A stretch of 64,000 bases of DNA. Source: Bin127 sp965221625. Lineage in GTDB: Bacteria > Chloroflexota > Dehalococcoidia > Lucifugimonadales > Lucifugimonadaceae. Positions 44,058 to 53,269 of this stretch are shown in pieces. The stretch spans positions 1,674,001-1,738,000 of the forward strand of contig OZ244903.1 in NCBI GenBank assembly GCA_965221625.1. Direction: 5' to 3'. A model generated the notes under the pieces. That model worked only from the letters and a program-made list of their open reading frames with translations. It was not told where the DNA came from and did no database searches. How positions within the stretch are numbered: the first letter of the stretch is position 1; each line of letters starts with the position of its first letter. The translations under genes were made by a program, and so were the position numbers.

Positions 44058-44897
44058 TTAGTTCATGATTGCGCCGCCATTGACGTTTAACGCTTGTCCG
44101 GTAATCTCGGATGCGTCGTCAGATGCTAGGAAGGCGACGGCTTTGCCGATGTCTTCAGGAGTCTGCTCGCGTCCTAAGGGCATCGTGCCCTTTATCTGAG
44201 AGTCGAAGATGTCGCGGATTGACATGTCAACTAGATCGGGATTGAGTTCTTTGTGGTTCTGTGCAATCGCCTGCCACATCGGAGTCCATAACCGCCCGGG
44301 ACACACGGCATTGACATTAATGTTGAACTGCCCTACCTGAATCGCCAACCAGTGTGTCCATTGGATCGCCGCAGCCTTAGACACCATGTACGGGCCTTGT
44401 GATGTGCCGCGTCCGGTGTCAGGAACGCCTCGCGGCTCGCGGCCGCCGTGGGAAGCGATGATGACGATTTTGCCGTAACGCCGCTCCTTCATGTGGTCCA
44501 GCACCGCGTCGGCCGTGTTGACGACTCCCCGAACGTTGACATGCCAAGTCGAGTCCCAATCCTCGGGAACGTAGTCCTTACGGGACATGAAGTCGGGGCC
44601 GCCGATGACGCCGGCGTTGGGGACGCAGATGTCGAGTTTGCCGAAACGCTCGACGGCACCGTTAGCGACCTCGGAGATCGAGTCGATGTCCGTTACGTTG
44701 CCACCCGTAGCGAAGGCATCGCCGCCACCTTCGTTGATCTCTGCGGCAACCTGTTCGGCGGACGCGGTGTCGATGTCTGACACGCATACTTGGGCACCGC
44801 GCGAAGCCAAGATCATGCTAATCCCGCGTCCGATGCCTCTGCCGCCCCCAGTGACTAACGCACTCTTGCCATCCAGTTGCTGTGCTGTAGACGCCAT
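44058..44897 (-). CDS. Short-chain dehydrogenase/reductase
   Basis: A protein of 279 residues from the ATG with GGAG upstream. It has the nucleotide motif TGGGRGIGRG, the Asp in CVSDID that favours NAD, PNAG, Ser in IIASHGG, the Y-x-x-x-K in PYMVSKAA, and a C-terminal SEITGQALNVNGG. It oxidises a secondary alcohol, substrate unknown. The insertion around GREPRGVPDTGRGTS after the catalytic Ser is longer than usual. The frame is open to 44993, but the motif-based start is at 44897. Confidence 0.9.
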   Translation of the reverse strand: MASTAQQLDGKSALVTGGGRGIGRGISMILASRGAQVCVSDIDTASAEQVAAEINEGGGDAFATGGNVTDIDSISEVANGAVERFGKLDICVPNAGVIGGPDFMSRKDYVPEDWDSTWHVNVRGVVNTADAVLDHMKERRYGKIVIIASHGGREPRGVPDTGRGTSQGPYMVSKAAAIQWTHWLAIQVGQFNINVNAVCPGRLWTPMWQAIAQNHKELNPDLVDMSIRDIFDSQIKGTMPLGREQTPEDIGKAVAFLASDDASEITGQALNVNGGAIMN

Positions 44898-45036
44898 GGA
44901 TTGTCGCTCCCGTGGTGCTCGAGTATGCATGTAAGATTCAATCTGCGTAAATGATACGGCAGATTGCCGTTGAAACACGTCCGGCCCCGCCATCGCTTAA
45001 GGTCGCTGCTAGCACAACCGAAACCCGAGGACTGCA

Positions 45037-46023
45037 ATGAGTTCGATCTTCAGTGACGCCAAATCGAAAGCGTTCGCGTTGGCGGACGTATACGGGCACA
45101 AATTAGGTCGGCCTGTTGTCTACACGCAAGGCGTGGCGTTGACAGAGCGTCTTGCGCTGCACCGATGCGACGGTTCATATCCCGATCCGCGCGCTGAAAT
45201 CGAAGAGATCACCCAACCATACGTCGACTCGCAGGATGCAATCTTTGGTGAAGAAGATGGCACGGCCAACTACGCCGGAGTTAATTGGGCGTCGCTGCTG
45301 GCCGACGACGAAAGATACCGTTCGTTGATGGTCTCAACGGCGGATCGGTTCATGATTCGAGACGTCGACGGTTGGCGGAGCGTCTTGGACCGAGATTATC
45401 GGGTTGAGGACATGTTTTTCGCTGCCACCGTGTTGCAACGTGCCACGAAGTTGACCAATGATCGACGATATGCTGCCCTCTCCGCCGAGTTTGTGCTCGA
45501 TTGCGCAGATCACTTGCTGCAACCGAATGACCTCTTTTGGCACTGTGTGTCGTCCCCCTTTTTCTGGGGGCGCGGCAACGGTTTCGCGGCACTTGGATTC
45601 GCTGAGACGCTGGTATCTTACGAGGGCGAACTGAGGAACCGATTGATCGATCGTCACATTGAGCACTTGTCGGGATTGCGGAAACACCAAGATGCGGACA
45701 GCGGCATGTGGCGTCAGGTTGTCGATATGCCTGAAACGTACACGGAGCACAGTTCGACCTCGATGATCGGAATCTCCATCGCTCTCGGCATTCGGCACGA
45801 ATGGTTGGCGCGCGAGGATTGGGCGGACACATTGAAGTTGGCATGGCGAGGCGTCTCGGATGGCATTGACGACCGCGGCGGCGTGACGCGCGTCTGCGTC
45901 GGTACCGGCCCGTTGGCAACCTTGAACGACTACGTAATCCGCGACTCAGTCACCGGCCTTGACGATCGCGGAGGAGCCATGGCACTTTGGTTCGCAGTCG
46001 AGATGATGAAGTCCGGCCTCTGA
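45037..46023 (+). CDS. GH105-like unsaturated glycosyl hydrolase homologue
   Basis: A 328-residue alpha-barrel protein. VEDMFFAATVLQRA carries the position of the catalytic Asp of YteR, and FFWGRGNGFAALGFAETL and GMWRQVVDMPETYTEHSSTSMIGISIALGIRHEWL match the family's conserved blocks. GH105 enzymes hydrate the double bond of unsaturated glucuronyl or rhamnogalacturonyl disaccharides left by lyases. No lyase or signal peptide is here, so it should act on imported fragments. The match is by pattern only. Confidence 0.75.
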   Translation: MSSIFSDAKSKAFALADVYGHKLGRPVVYTQGVALTERLALHRCDGSYPDPRAEIEEITQPYVDSQDAIFGEEDGTANYAGVNWASLLADDERYRSLMVSTADRFMIRDVDGWRSVLDRDYRVEDMFFAATVLQRATKLTNDRRYAALSAEFVLDCADHLLQPNDLFWHCVSSPFFWGRGNGFAALGFAETLVSYEGELRNRLIDRHIEHLSGLRKHQDADSGMWRQVVDMPETYTEHSSTSMIGISIALGIRHEWLAREDWADTLKLAWRGVSDGIDDRGGVTRVCVGTGPLATLNDYVIRDSVTGLDDRGGAMALWFAVEMMKSGL

Positions 46024-46082
46024 TTCACGGTTTTTCATTGCACGTTCAAGTTTCGTCAGTCGCACTGGCTAAACTGGAATAG

Positions 46083-46115
46083 TGTGACCATCACATTCTG
46101 ACGCGCGAAAGCGCG
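46083..46115. promoter_or_regulatory. Palindrome and GAAA-loop hairpin upstream of glyS
   Basis: In the 125-base gap before glyS there is a TGTGA-CCA-TCACA palindrome (46083-46095), then a small hairpin CGCGC-GAAA-GCGCG (46102-46115), about 33 bases before the GTG start. The palindrome has CRP-like half sites, but the 3-base spacer is too short for a CRP site. No T-box sequence was found. It could be a control site or a structured leader. Confidence 0.3.
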
Positions 46116-46148
46116 CGGTTCTTCACATTCAATGCTTGGTTCCAAAAA

Positions 46149-47492
46149 GTGAAACGAAATCTAGACAACGTTCCGTTGGACACGATCGTGAGCCTTTGCA
46201 AACGCCGCGGGTTCATATTCCAGAGCAGCGAAATCTATGGCGGACTCGGAAGCCTATACGATTACGGCCCCGTTGGCAGTGAGTTGAAACGAAACGTCAA
46301 GGACCAGTGGTGGAAGTCGATGGTGCGAGATCGCGAGGACGTTGTCGGAATCGACGCCTCGATTCTCATGCACCCTAACGTCTGGGTTGCGAGCGGTCAC
46401 GTCGACAGCTTCACCGATCCTCTCGTCGAGTGCCGCGATTGCCACCTGCGGCATCGCTCGGACACGCTAGAAGGCGATTCTTGCCCCGAGTGCGGCGGCG
46501 AGTTGACCGATCCGCGCAACTTCAATCTGATGTTCCGCACACACATCGGGCCAGTCGACACCGGCGACAATGTCGTGTATCTACGGCCCGAGACTGCACA
46601 GGCGATGTTCGTGGACTTCGACAACGTCGTCAACAGCAGTCGCGTCCGCATCCCATTCGGTATCGCGCAACAAGGCAAGTCGTTCCGCAACGAGATTACT
46701 CCAGGCAACTTCACATTCAGGACGCGCGAGTTCGAGCAGATGGAAATGGAGTACTTCTGTGAACCGGGCACCGATGAAGAGTGGCATCGCTACTGGATCG
46801 ACTTCTCGATGGACTGGTTCTCGGATCTCGGCATCCGACGGTCGAAGCTGCGTGTGCGAGAGCACGGTGCTGATGAATTACCACACTATTCGAAGGGAAG
46901 TGCTGACGTCGAATTCCTGTTCCCGTGGGGTTGGGGCGAACTCGAGACCATCTCCAATCGCACCGACTACGATCTGAAGGCACATATCGAAAAGTCAGGC
47001 AAAGACCTCTCTTACTACGATCAACCCAACAACAAGCGATACGTGCCTTTTGTGGTTGAACCGGCTATGGGAGCAGACAGGTCAGCACTCGCCTTTCTAA
47101 TCGACTCCTATGACGAAGACGAGGCCGCCAACGACAAACGCGTCGTGTTGCGATTTCACCCTCGGATCGCCCCATATCAAGTGGCGGTCCTGCCCCTATC
47201 TCGCAATCCGAAACTCACCCCTAAGGCGCGTGAAGTTTACGACGCTGTGCGCTCACGGTACAGCACGCAGTATGACGAGACACAAAGTATCGGTCGCAGA
47301 TACCGCCGCCAGGATGAGATTGGCACGCCGCTTTGCGTCACCGTCGATTTCGACACCGTGGAATCTGATGACGCAGTTACCATCCGACATCGAGACACGA
47401 TGCAGCAGGTGCGAATCCCCGTAGCGGGAGTGGCTGACGCGATCCGAGATCAACTCGACATGATGGAATCCGACCTCACTGAAGACTCGTGA
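46149..47492 (+). CDS. glyS: Glycyl-tRNA synthetase, alpha2 (eukaryote-like) type
   Basis: A 447-residue class II synthetase. SLCKRRGFIFQSSEIYGGLGSLYDYGPVGSELKRNV opens it, followed by two C-x-x-C pairs (CRDC, CPEC), LRPETAQAMFVDF, the motif 2 segment FGIAQQGKSFRNEITPGN, EQMEMEYF and motif 3 EPAMGADRSALAFL, with the anticodon-binding domain at the C-terminus. It is the dimeric form, not the GlyQ/GlyS tetramer. The start is GTG because the conserved N-terminus begins there. Confidence 0.95.
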   Translation: MKRNLDNVPLDTIVSLCKRRGFIFQSSEIYGGLGSLYDYGPVGSELKRNVKDQWWKSMVRDREDVVGIDASILMHPNVWVASGHVDSFTDPLVECRDCHLRHRSDTLEGDSCPECGGELTDPRNFNLMFRTHIGPVDTGDNVVYLRPETAQAMFVDFDNVVNSSRVRIPFGIAQQGKSFRNEITPGNFTFRTREFEQMEMEYFCEPGTDEEWHRYWIDFSMDWFSDLGIRRSKLRVREHGADELPHYSKGSADVEFLFPWGWGELETISNRTDYDLKAHIEKSGKDLSYYDQPNNKRYVPFVVEPAMGADRSALAFLIDSYDEDEAANDKRVVLRFHPRIAPYQVAVLPLSRNPKLTPKAREVYDAVRSRYSTQYDETQSIGRRYRRQDEIGTPLCVTVDFDTVESDDAVTIRHRDTMQQVRIPVAGVADAIRDQLDMMESDLTEDS

Positions 47493-47581
47493 TCATCTAT
47501 CGCGCCACAGAAGCATCTAGCAAGTTGGTCGAGGCGTATCATCTTGCGTAATGCAACTGAATCTGTGACGGCGGTAAACCG

Positions 47582-48769
47582 ATGAGTTCACGTAAGCGAC
47601 CCCGATGGATATTCGCCGCAATGGCAGCGGTAACAGTGGTGGCGTTGATTGGCGCGTGCGGATCCGAAGAAACACCGACTGAATCTACCGATCCGGTAAC
47701 CGAGGTCGATCCAATTGCAGCATCATCTGGAGTTCCGATAACCCTTCCCGAATCGTTCGATTCCGGGATTGTCGACGGATTTGGTGATGTTTCGGGCTTC
47801 TACGGCACCACCTTCTCCCACGGCACGTTCGACACGCGCCAGTTACAGGGCAAACCGATCGTCGTCAACTTCTGGTTCCCGTCCTGTCCGCCATGCCGCG
47901 CCGAGTTGGAGCACTTCGAAGAGGTCTATCAAGAGTTCGGCACCCCTTCTGGTAGCGACGTCGAGTTCGTGGGCATCCAGCAACTCGGCCTCGACTCGAT
48001 TGAAGACGGTGCTGCTCTATTCGATGAGATTGGTGTAACCTTTGCCGGTCTTCCCGACAACAAGTCATCAATCCAAATCAAGTACAACATCTTCTCCTAC
48101 CCGACTACTGTCTTCTTGGATCGCGACCACAACGAATTCCGCGTGTGGCAGGGGGCAATCGACAAGGAAAACCTGGCGTCCATCGTCCAAGAGTTGGCTG
48201 AGACTACGGCGAGCATCAATGACAGCGAACCGGAGATTGATCGAGTGGAAGTAACCTCTGACATCGTAACGGGCGAGATTGAGCACGCCGCGCCGGAGCG
48301 GCAGTTTGCGCGCAGTGAGACCGTCGACGGTTTGGGTGACGCCCCCGGTTTCCGCGGCGAGACCTTGCATCACGGCATGTTCGATCTGAGATCGCACCTA
48401 GGGAAGCCGGTCGTGATCAACTTTTGGTTCCCGTCCTGCCCACCATGTCGTGCAGAAATGCCGAACTTCGAGTATTCGTACCAGTTGCTAGGAGAGTACG
48501 GCAAAGACAAGCTGGTTTTCGTCGGCATTCAAGCGGTTGGCTTGGATACACCAGCTGATGGTGACAGCTTTATGGAAAGCATCGGTGCGACCTATCCATC
48601 GATCGTCGATGTCGGCGGCGCGATCCACATCGCCTACGAAATCTCCTCAGCACCGACAACCTACTTTCTCGACCACAATCACGACATCGTCAACATTCAC
48701 CGAGGTTATCTGAGCATCACCGATCTGCAGGGTGCCATCGACGAACTCCTCGAAGGCTTCGAAGCGTAA
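47582..48769 (+). CDS. Lipoprotein with two tandem TlpA-type thioredoxin domains
   Basis: A 395-residue protein with a lipoprotein signal (A-L-I-G-A-C, Cys26) and two similar thioredoxin-like halves. The first (about 58-210) has FWFPSCPPCRAELEHF with C102-P-P-C105, and the second (about 245-395) has FWFPSCPPCRAEMPNF with C286-P-P-C289. Both have a cis-Pro block (SYPTTVFLD and SAPTTYFLD). Single-domain TlpA proteins reduce disulfides outside the membrane, often for cytochrome maturation; none of those genes is near. The duplication within one chain is unusual. Confidence 0.9.
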   Translation: MSSRKRPRWIFAAMAAVTVVALIGACGSEETPTESTDPVTEVDPIAASSGVPITLPESFDSGIVDGFGDVSGFYGTTFSHGTFDTRQLQGKPIVVNFWFPSCPPCRAELEHFEEVYQEFGTPSGSDVEFVGIQQLGLDSIEDGAALFDEIGVTFAGLPDNKSSIQIKYNIFSYPTTVFLDRDHNEFRVWQGAIDKENLASIVQELAETTASINDSEPEIDRVEVTSDIVTGEIEHAAPERQFARSETVDGLGDAPGFRGETLHHGMFDLRSHLGKPVVINFWFPSCPPCRAEMPNFEYSYQLLGEYGKDKLVFVGIQAVGLDTPADGDSFMESIGATYPSIVDVGGAIHIAYEISSAPTTYFLDHNHDIVNIHRGYLSITDLQGAIDELLEGFEA

Positions 48770-48840
48770 ATCCCCTCACTACGCTGCCAAAGTTCGACAC
48801 CGGATGCGTCAGATCGGACGGTGCTGGTTATGGTGTCGGT

Positions 48841-49842
48841 TTAATCGAGTTGGCGCAGTCGCGGATCCAGGCGGTCTCTAATCCAATCGCCGAGGAAGTT
48901 GAACGCGAGAACGACGAGGAATATCGCGGTCCCCGGAAACACCGTCTGCCACCAAGCGGACTCTACGTATTCCCGACCGTCCGCGATCATCACTCCCCAC
49001 GCTGGCGTCGGACCAGGAATGCCTGCCCCGAGAAAACTCAACGATGCTTCGGCTAGGATCAACTGCCCTACCCGCAGGCTGGCTATGACGAATATGGTGT
49101 TCACCAAGCCGGGCAAGAGGTGTTTGAACATTATTCGCAATGTCGATGCACCTGCTACCCGTGCCGATGCTATGAAGTCGCGTTCCTTAAGGCTCAACAC
49201 CTCCCCTCGCAGATTCCTGACATACCCGCTCCAAGCGAGCAGTATGAGCAACGCGATGATGAGGTTGAGGCTGGCTTCGAAGATGATCACAGCCACCATG
49301 GCAAGCAACAAGAACGGAACCGAATACCAGATGTCGACCATGCGCATCAATATCTCATCGATGATGCCACCGTAGTATCCCGACACGAGCCCAATAGCGA
49401 CGCCTAGAATTAGCCCAGAAAAGAGCGCAACCGAGGTCACTACCAGCGAGATCCGCGCCCCAAATATGATGCGACTCAATACGTCTCGACCGACATGATC
49501 TGCACCGAGGATGAAACGGTTCGCAGGATCCTTGCCCTCGCTGTCCTCCGCCCGGAACATCGCTTGTGAATAGTCTTGATCATCCCAATAGTCGGAGTTG
49601 GTGTTGAAGATTCGCGGCGGGGCGTTGCGGAATCGGATGTCCTGTTCAATATCGTCGTACGGAGCCAGTTGATCCGCGAAGACTCCGGTAACCACTAGAA
49701 GCACCAAGATCACCGCCGGGATGATGGGCCAACGTCGAAGCGCGAACCAGATTGACGCCGGCGTCATCCGGAACGGTCGGACAGTTGGTGCGGCAGTCGT
49801 TTGTGCCGACGGCGATGTCGCGGTTGTTGTCTCGGTTGCCAT
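48841..49842 (-). CDS. ABC peptide/nickel-type importer permease (DppC/OppC)
   Basis: A 333-residue permease with a cytoplasmic N-terminus, an OppC_N segment (WPIIPAVILVLLVVTGVFADQLAPYD), the periplasmic stretch HVGRDVLSRIIFGARISLVV, five core membrane helices and the EAA loop FIASARVAGASTLRIMFKHLLPGLVNTIFVI that docks the ATPase. It forms a pair with the DppB-type gene 19 bases upstream. No ATPase gene follows; beyond it the strand changes. Confidence 0.93.
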   Translation of the reverse strand: MATETTTATSPSAQTTAAPTVRPFRMTPASIWFALRRWPIIPAVILVLLVVTGVFADQLAPYDDIEQDIRFRNAPPRIFNTNSDYWDDQDYSQAMFRAEDSEGKDPANRFILGADHVGRDVLSRIIFGARISLVVTSVALFSGLILGVAIGLVSGYYGGIIDEILMRMVDIWYSVPFLLLAMVAVIIFEASLNLIIALLILLAWSGYVRNLRGEVLSLKERDFIASARVAGASTLRIMFKHLLPGLVNTIFVIASLRVGQLILAEASLSFLGAGIPGPTPAWGVMIADGREYVESAWWQTVFPGTAIFLVVLAFNFLGDWIRDRLDPRLRQLD

Positions 49843-49861
49843 CAGATCGCTGAAACTCTGA

Positions 49862-50815
49862 TCAGTAGCGGATTCTCGGATCGATCAATGCGTAGAGCAC
49901 GTCGGTTAGGAAGTTGACGAACACGAACACCGCCGCGAAGAAGAGAACGGTCGCAGTCAAGATCGGGAAGTCGTTGTCCTGCACTGCTTGTACCGCCAAC
50001 CGTCCGAGACCGGGCCAGGCGAATACCGATTCCACAACGACGCTGCCGGTGATTAGTCCCGCCATCATCAGTGATGAGACGGTCAACGGCGGAATCAATG
50101 CATTGCGGAATGCATGTTTCCAGACGATTTTCGTCTGCCCAACGCCTTTCGAGCGTGCCAACTTCACGAATTCCGAATCGAGCACTTCCAACATCGCGGA
50201 GCGCGTCAAACGCAGGTAGACGGCGGCGGCACCCCAGGCTACCGCGAAAGACGGCAAGACGAAGTAGCGGAGGTTTTCCCATTCGAAGAAATTTACCCCG
50301 CCGGCACCGCGCGTCCCGAACGGCAACCAATCTAGGTTCTTGTTGAATATCAAGATCAACATCAACCCGAGCCAGAACGTTGGCAGCGATTGCCCGACCA
50401 GCGCGTAAGCGCGTCCGAGATAATCCCAAACTGTGCCCCGCATCGTCGCTGACAGGATCCCCAATGGCACGCCCATGATCGTAGCCAAGATCCAGGAAAC
50501 GATCGCCAACTGCACCGTCGCACCCATCTTCTCCCCGACCACTCGCGTAACCTGTTGCTCGGCGAGAAGGGTCTTGCCGAAATCACCGCGCGCAATGTCG
50601 GTTAACCAGAGCAAGTACTGGATCACCAGTGGGCGGTCCAATCGAAGCTTCTCCTTGAGTGCCTGCTCTTGTTCTGGAGTCACGCCGTACCCGCCCGGCT
50701 TGGCGTAAAGGAGCAGTGGATCACCGGCAGCTCGAGAAAGTCCGAAAACGATCGCCGTCGCGGCGAGAATCGAAAGAACTCCTGCCAAGAAGCGTCGTAT
50801 GATGAAGGTCCGCAT
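49862..50815 (-). CDS. ABC peptide/nickel-type importer permease (DppB/OppB)
   Basis: A 317-residue permease opening with FIIRRFLAGVLSILAATAIVFGLSRAAGDP, followed by LRLDRPLVIQYLLWLTDIARGDFG and the EAA loop FVKLARSKGVGQTKIVWKHAFRNALIPPLTV. It has six predicted membrane segments. It lies between the binding-protein gene (176 bases upstream, with a hairpin in the gap) and the DppC-type gene. Confidence 0.94.
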   Translation of the reverse strand: MRTFIIRRFLAGVLSILAATAIVFGLSRAAGDPLLLYAKPGGYGVTPEQEQALKEKLRLDRPLVIQYLLWLTDIARGDFGKTLLAEQQVTRVVGEKMGATVQLAIVSWILATIMGVPLGILSATMRGTVWDYLGRAYALVGQSLPTFWLGLMLILIFNKNLDWLPFGTRGAGGVNFFEWENLRYFVLPSFAVAWGAAAVYLRLTRSAMLEVLDSEFVKLARSKGVGQTKIVWKHAFRNALIPPLTVSSLMMAGLITGSVVVESVFAWPGLGRLAVQAVQDNDFPILTATVLFFAAVFVFVNFLTDVLYALIDPRIRY

Positions 50816-50927
50816 TCTTCAACGTAGGTGAAAGTTCGGCATCAACGCGTCCCGGTCGCCTGACCAACCTAGAATCGCTTCGAATCCTAAGTTACGGCGT
50901 ACACCGGCGCGTCTCCGCGAATTTGCC

Positions 50928-50968
50928 AATCGCCCCGACTGCCGGTTGGCGGCGATGCCGGGGCGATT
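50928..50968 (-). terminator. 10-bp inverted repeat between the binding-protein and permease genes
   Basis: AATCGCCCCG (50928-50937) and its exact complement CGGGGCGATT (50959-50968) enclose a 21-base GC-rich loop that can pair further. It lies about 22 bases after the binding-protein stop on the minus strand. There is no T run. It probably shields the 3' end of the binding-protein message or partly stops transcription so that the binding protein is made in excess, as in many ABC importers. Confidence 0.55.
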
Positions 50969-50990
50969 TCGTCCATTGAGGATTTCCCGT

Positions 50991-52868
50991 TTATCTCGCC
51001 GGAACTATCAATTCCGGTGAGGTGTGCGGAGCCTGTGGACCAGGTCGCATATTCCATTCGGCGATGGCGTTCGGGTTGTATGCCGAAACGAATGGCAACG
51101 CGATGATGCCAATCTTCAGCTGCTGTTCGTAGAGGTAATCCGCGAGCGCGATGTTGTACTCAGTGCGCTTGGCAGGATCGGATTCAGCAGCCACCTTCTG
51201 CACCGTTTCCAGGATGAACGGTATCTCCATGTGGCATCCGAACCCGCCTCGAGTCAAGCTGGTCTCCTCTTCACCCGTCACCCAGTCGTATGGTTTCCAA
51301 AGGTCAGATCGACACCACTGAGTTGCCGGTGTCGTCGTGCTCCGTGCCACCAAACTCGGACGGACGATGGAGTAAGCGACTTTCACGATGTTGGTTTCGA
51401 TGCCGAGTTGGTTGATGAAACCAGCCGCAGTGTCAGCAATTTCGGCCCAATCACGCACAGACGTGAAGGCGTATATCGGCATGTCGAAACGCTTGCCGTC
51501 CTCGTCTTTTGGATACCCTGCCATATCGAGGTATTCGTTGGCCAAAGCCGGGTCGTACGGGATCCGCCAGCGATCGTCCCAGTCCGGATCGACAACGTGG
51601 TACATGCCCACGTGGTACTCGGAGGCATTTCCGCCGTATAGCGACTCGTTGACGAGTTCGCGGTTAATCGAAAGTGCGATCGCCCAGCGAACCAGCCTTG
51701 CCTGCTCCATGTCGTCCATGCCAGCCGGATTGTTGCCGTCCTCGGGTTTGTGCGGGTTACCGATCCAAGGAATGTCGTGGACAAACGTGACGTGCTGAAT
51801 CTCTTCGCCAGTCTTCACCTGAGTCGTCTCCCAGTAGTTGCCGGCCATGTTCAATGGCACGCCGCTCTGCCGACCGGTCGTGAGGGTTTTGAATCCGTCA
51901 CGTGCCAACGGTCCGATCTCGCGGACGGGCAGCACTGCCCAGTCGGCACCGCCGGAACGCAGCGCGGATATGCGGGACACCGTCTCCGGGACGTCGATCA
52001 ATCGCAATGTGGGTACTTCCGCCGTCTTGTCCCAATGTTCGTCAGCCGCGATCAGCGTCGCTGAGTCGGACTGTCGCCACTCTTGAACGGTGTATGGACC
52101 GGTTCCGATGATGTTTTCGCGCATCCAATCGGCACCCATGTCGTCGTAAACCTTCTTAGAGAAGATGCCGAATGCGTCGCCAGCTTGGTTGAATAGCAGA
52201 GTGGTCCAGCGCGGCTCAGGCGCGTTGAAGTTGAGAATCAGCGTTCGATCATCGGTCGCCTCGGCTTCGTCCATAAAGGCTGCGAAGTCGCCGGCCTGAC
52301 CGTGGATACTCTCAGGTGTCACTGCGGCGTTGGTGTCGTTCAGGCTCCATGCAACGTCGTGGGCGGTGAGTTCGCCCCATCCGCCGTGGAATTGCACCCC
52401 GCTGCGGATCTTGATCGTCGCTTGTGATGCGTCGGAGTTGACCTCCCAACTTTCGGCGAGCCACGGGCCTACCAATGTGCCATCGTCATTCGGACGGAAC
52501 AACTGCTCACTGACGCCCCAGTACATTAGCGACTCAGGTGCTTGCGAGCGATTAATGCCAACCCCGGGTGCCACACCTTCGGGGATCATCACCAACGTCC
52601 CGGCGGGCGATTCCGTCTGTGGCAGCTCCATGCTGGCGGGGGCCGGTTCCGCGGTCGGCTGTGGTTCAGCGGTGGGCGTCGCTTCGACAACCACCGTCTG
52701 TTCCACCACTACCGTCTGGACCTCGGTAACCTCCACAGTTCGCTCCACCTCCACAGTCCGCTCAACCACCACCGTGTGAATGACCGGTTCTGACTCGCCG
52801 CATGCCAACGCGACGACGGCCGCAATGGCGACGAACGGAGCGACAATGAAGCGACCCTTAAGTTTCAT
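50991..52868 (-). CDS. ABC importer substrate-binding lipoprotein (SBP_bac_5 family)
   Basis: A protein of 625 residues from this ATG. It has a lipoprotein signal (V-A-L-A-C, Cys23), then a Val/Glu/Thr repeat tract (residues 31-62, TVVVERTVEV-type units), a Pro/Thr/Glu-rich linker and the family 5 domain (ESWEVNSDASQATIKIRSGVQFHGG, ENIIGTGPYTVQEWR, ALSINRELVNESLYGG). Such proteins bind peptides, nickel or glycosides; the ligand is unknown. AAGGAG lies 15 bases before the ATG; a GTG at 52874 with 9-base spacing is an alternative start. Confidence 0.92.
   Translation of the reverse strand: MKLKGRFIVAPFVAIAAVVALACGESEPVIHTVVVERTVEVERTVEVTEVQTVVVEQTVVVEATPTAEPQPTAEPAPASMELPQTESPAGTLVMIPEGVAPGVGINRSQAPESLMYWGVSEQLFRPNDDGTLVGPWLAESWEVNSDASQATIKIRSGVQFHGGWGELTAHDVAWSLNDTNAAVTPESIHGQAGDFAAFMDEAEATDDRTLILNFNAPEPRWTTLLFNQAGDAFGIFSKKVYDDMGADWMRENIIGTGPYTVQEWRQSDSATLIAADEHWDKTAEVPTLRLIDVPETVSRISALRSGGADWAVLPVREIGPLARDGFKTLTTGRQSGVPLNMAGNYWETTQVKTGEEIQHVTFVHDIPWIGNPHKPEDGNNPAGMDDMEQARLVRWAIALSINRELVNESLYGGNASEYHVGMYHVVDPDWDDRWRIPYDPALANEYLDMAGYPKDEDGKRFDMPIYAFTSVRDWAEIADTAAGFINQLGIETNIVKVAYSIVRPSLVARSTTTPATQWCRSDLWKPYDWVTGEEETSLTRGGFGCHMEIPFILETVQKVAAESDPAKRTEYNIALADYLYEQQLKIGIIALPFVSAYNPNAIAEWNMRPGPQAPHTSPELIVPAR
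52683..52778 (-). repeat. Val-Glu-Thr coding repeat in the binding-protein linker
   Basis: About 32 residues after the lipobox are built from units such as TVVVERT, VEVERT, VEVTEV, QTVVVEQ and TVVVE. The DNA repeats ACCACNGTC and CTCCACNGT-type words in step with the protein. It probably forms an extended stalk that holds the binding domain off the membrane. Repeats like this could vary in number between strains by slippage. Confidence 0.7.
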
Positions 52869-53100
52869 ATCCACGACAATCAACTCCTTGCACCCGTTTT
52901 CGGGTTTTGCCTCGGTCCACACGAACCGACGCGGAACCGAATCATCTGCTCTTCCACATCGGCAGAGCGCGACGCCATAGCATCGTTTTGGCGCAGTATA
53001 CACGACAATGCGGCACAAGGAGTCAGGAAAACGTCTGTGCCGGAGGACTGCAGTGGGTGCTGCAATTCGTCGCGTGATACGATTCTGGTGAGCGGAAAGT

Positions 53101-53174
53101 TGCCGATTCGTCTAGTGGTAGGACACCAGACTCTGGATCTGGGAGCGCAGGTTCGAATCCTGCATCGGCAGCCA
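53101..53174 (+). tRNA. tRNA-Gln (anticodon CTG)
   Basis: A complete cloverleaf. The acceptor stem is TGCCGAT with ATCGGCA, the D arm contains GTCTAGTGGTAGGAC, the anticodon arm is CCAGA-CTCTGGA-TCTGG giving CTG, and the T arm is GCAGG-TTCGAAT-CCTGC. The discriminator is G and the CCA end is encoded (53172-53174). TACGAT at 53078-53083 could be the -10 box; the -35 is unclear. Confidence 0.95.
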
Positions 53175-53269
53175 GTCTCCGACCGAGATAAATTCACCTC
53201 GGTCCTGCACTCTCTCGTTGTCAACACGGGAATCCTTGATCCCATGACAGAACCGCAGGCGAACACGCG

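Noticed and set aside
46083..46095. CRP-like site before glyS
   Set aside because: Half sites match, but the spacer is 3 bases instead of 6, so it is listed only as an unassigned palindrome.
46024..46148. T-box riboswitch before glyS
   Set aside because: The conserved T-box sequence is absent and the leader is short.
49842..50429. A 195-codon minus-strand frame inside the DppB gene
   Set aside because: Arg-rich shadow in another frame of a clear permease.
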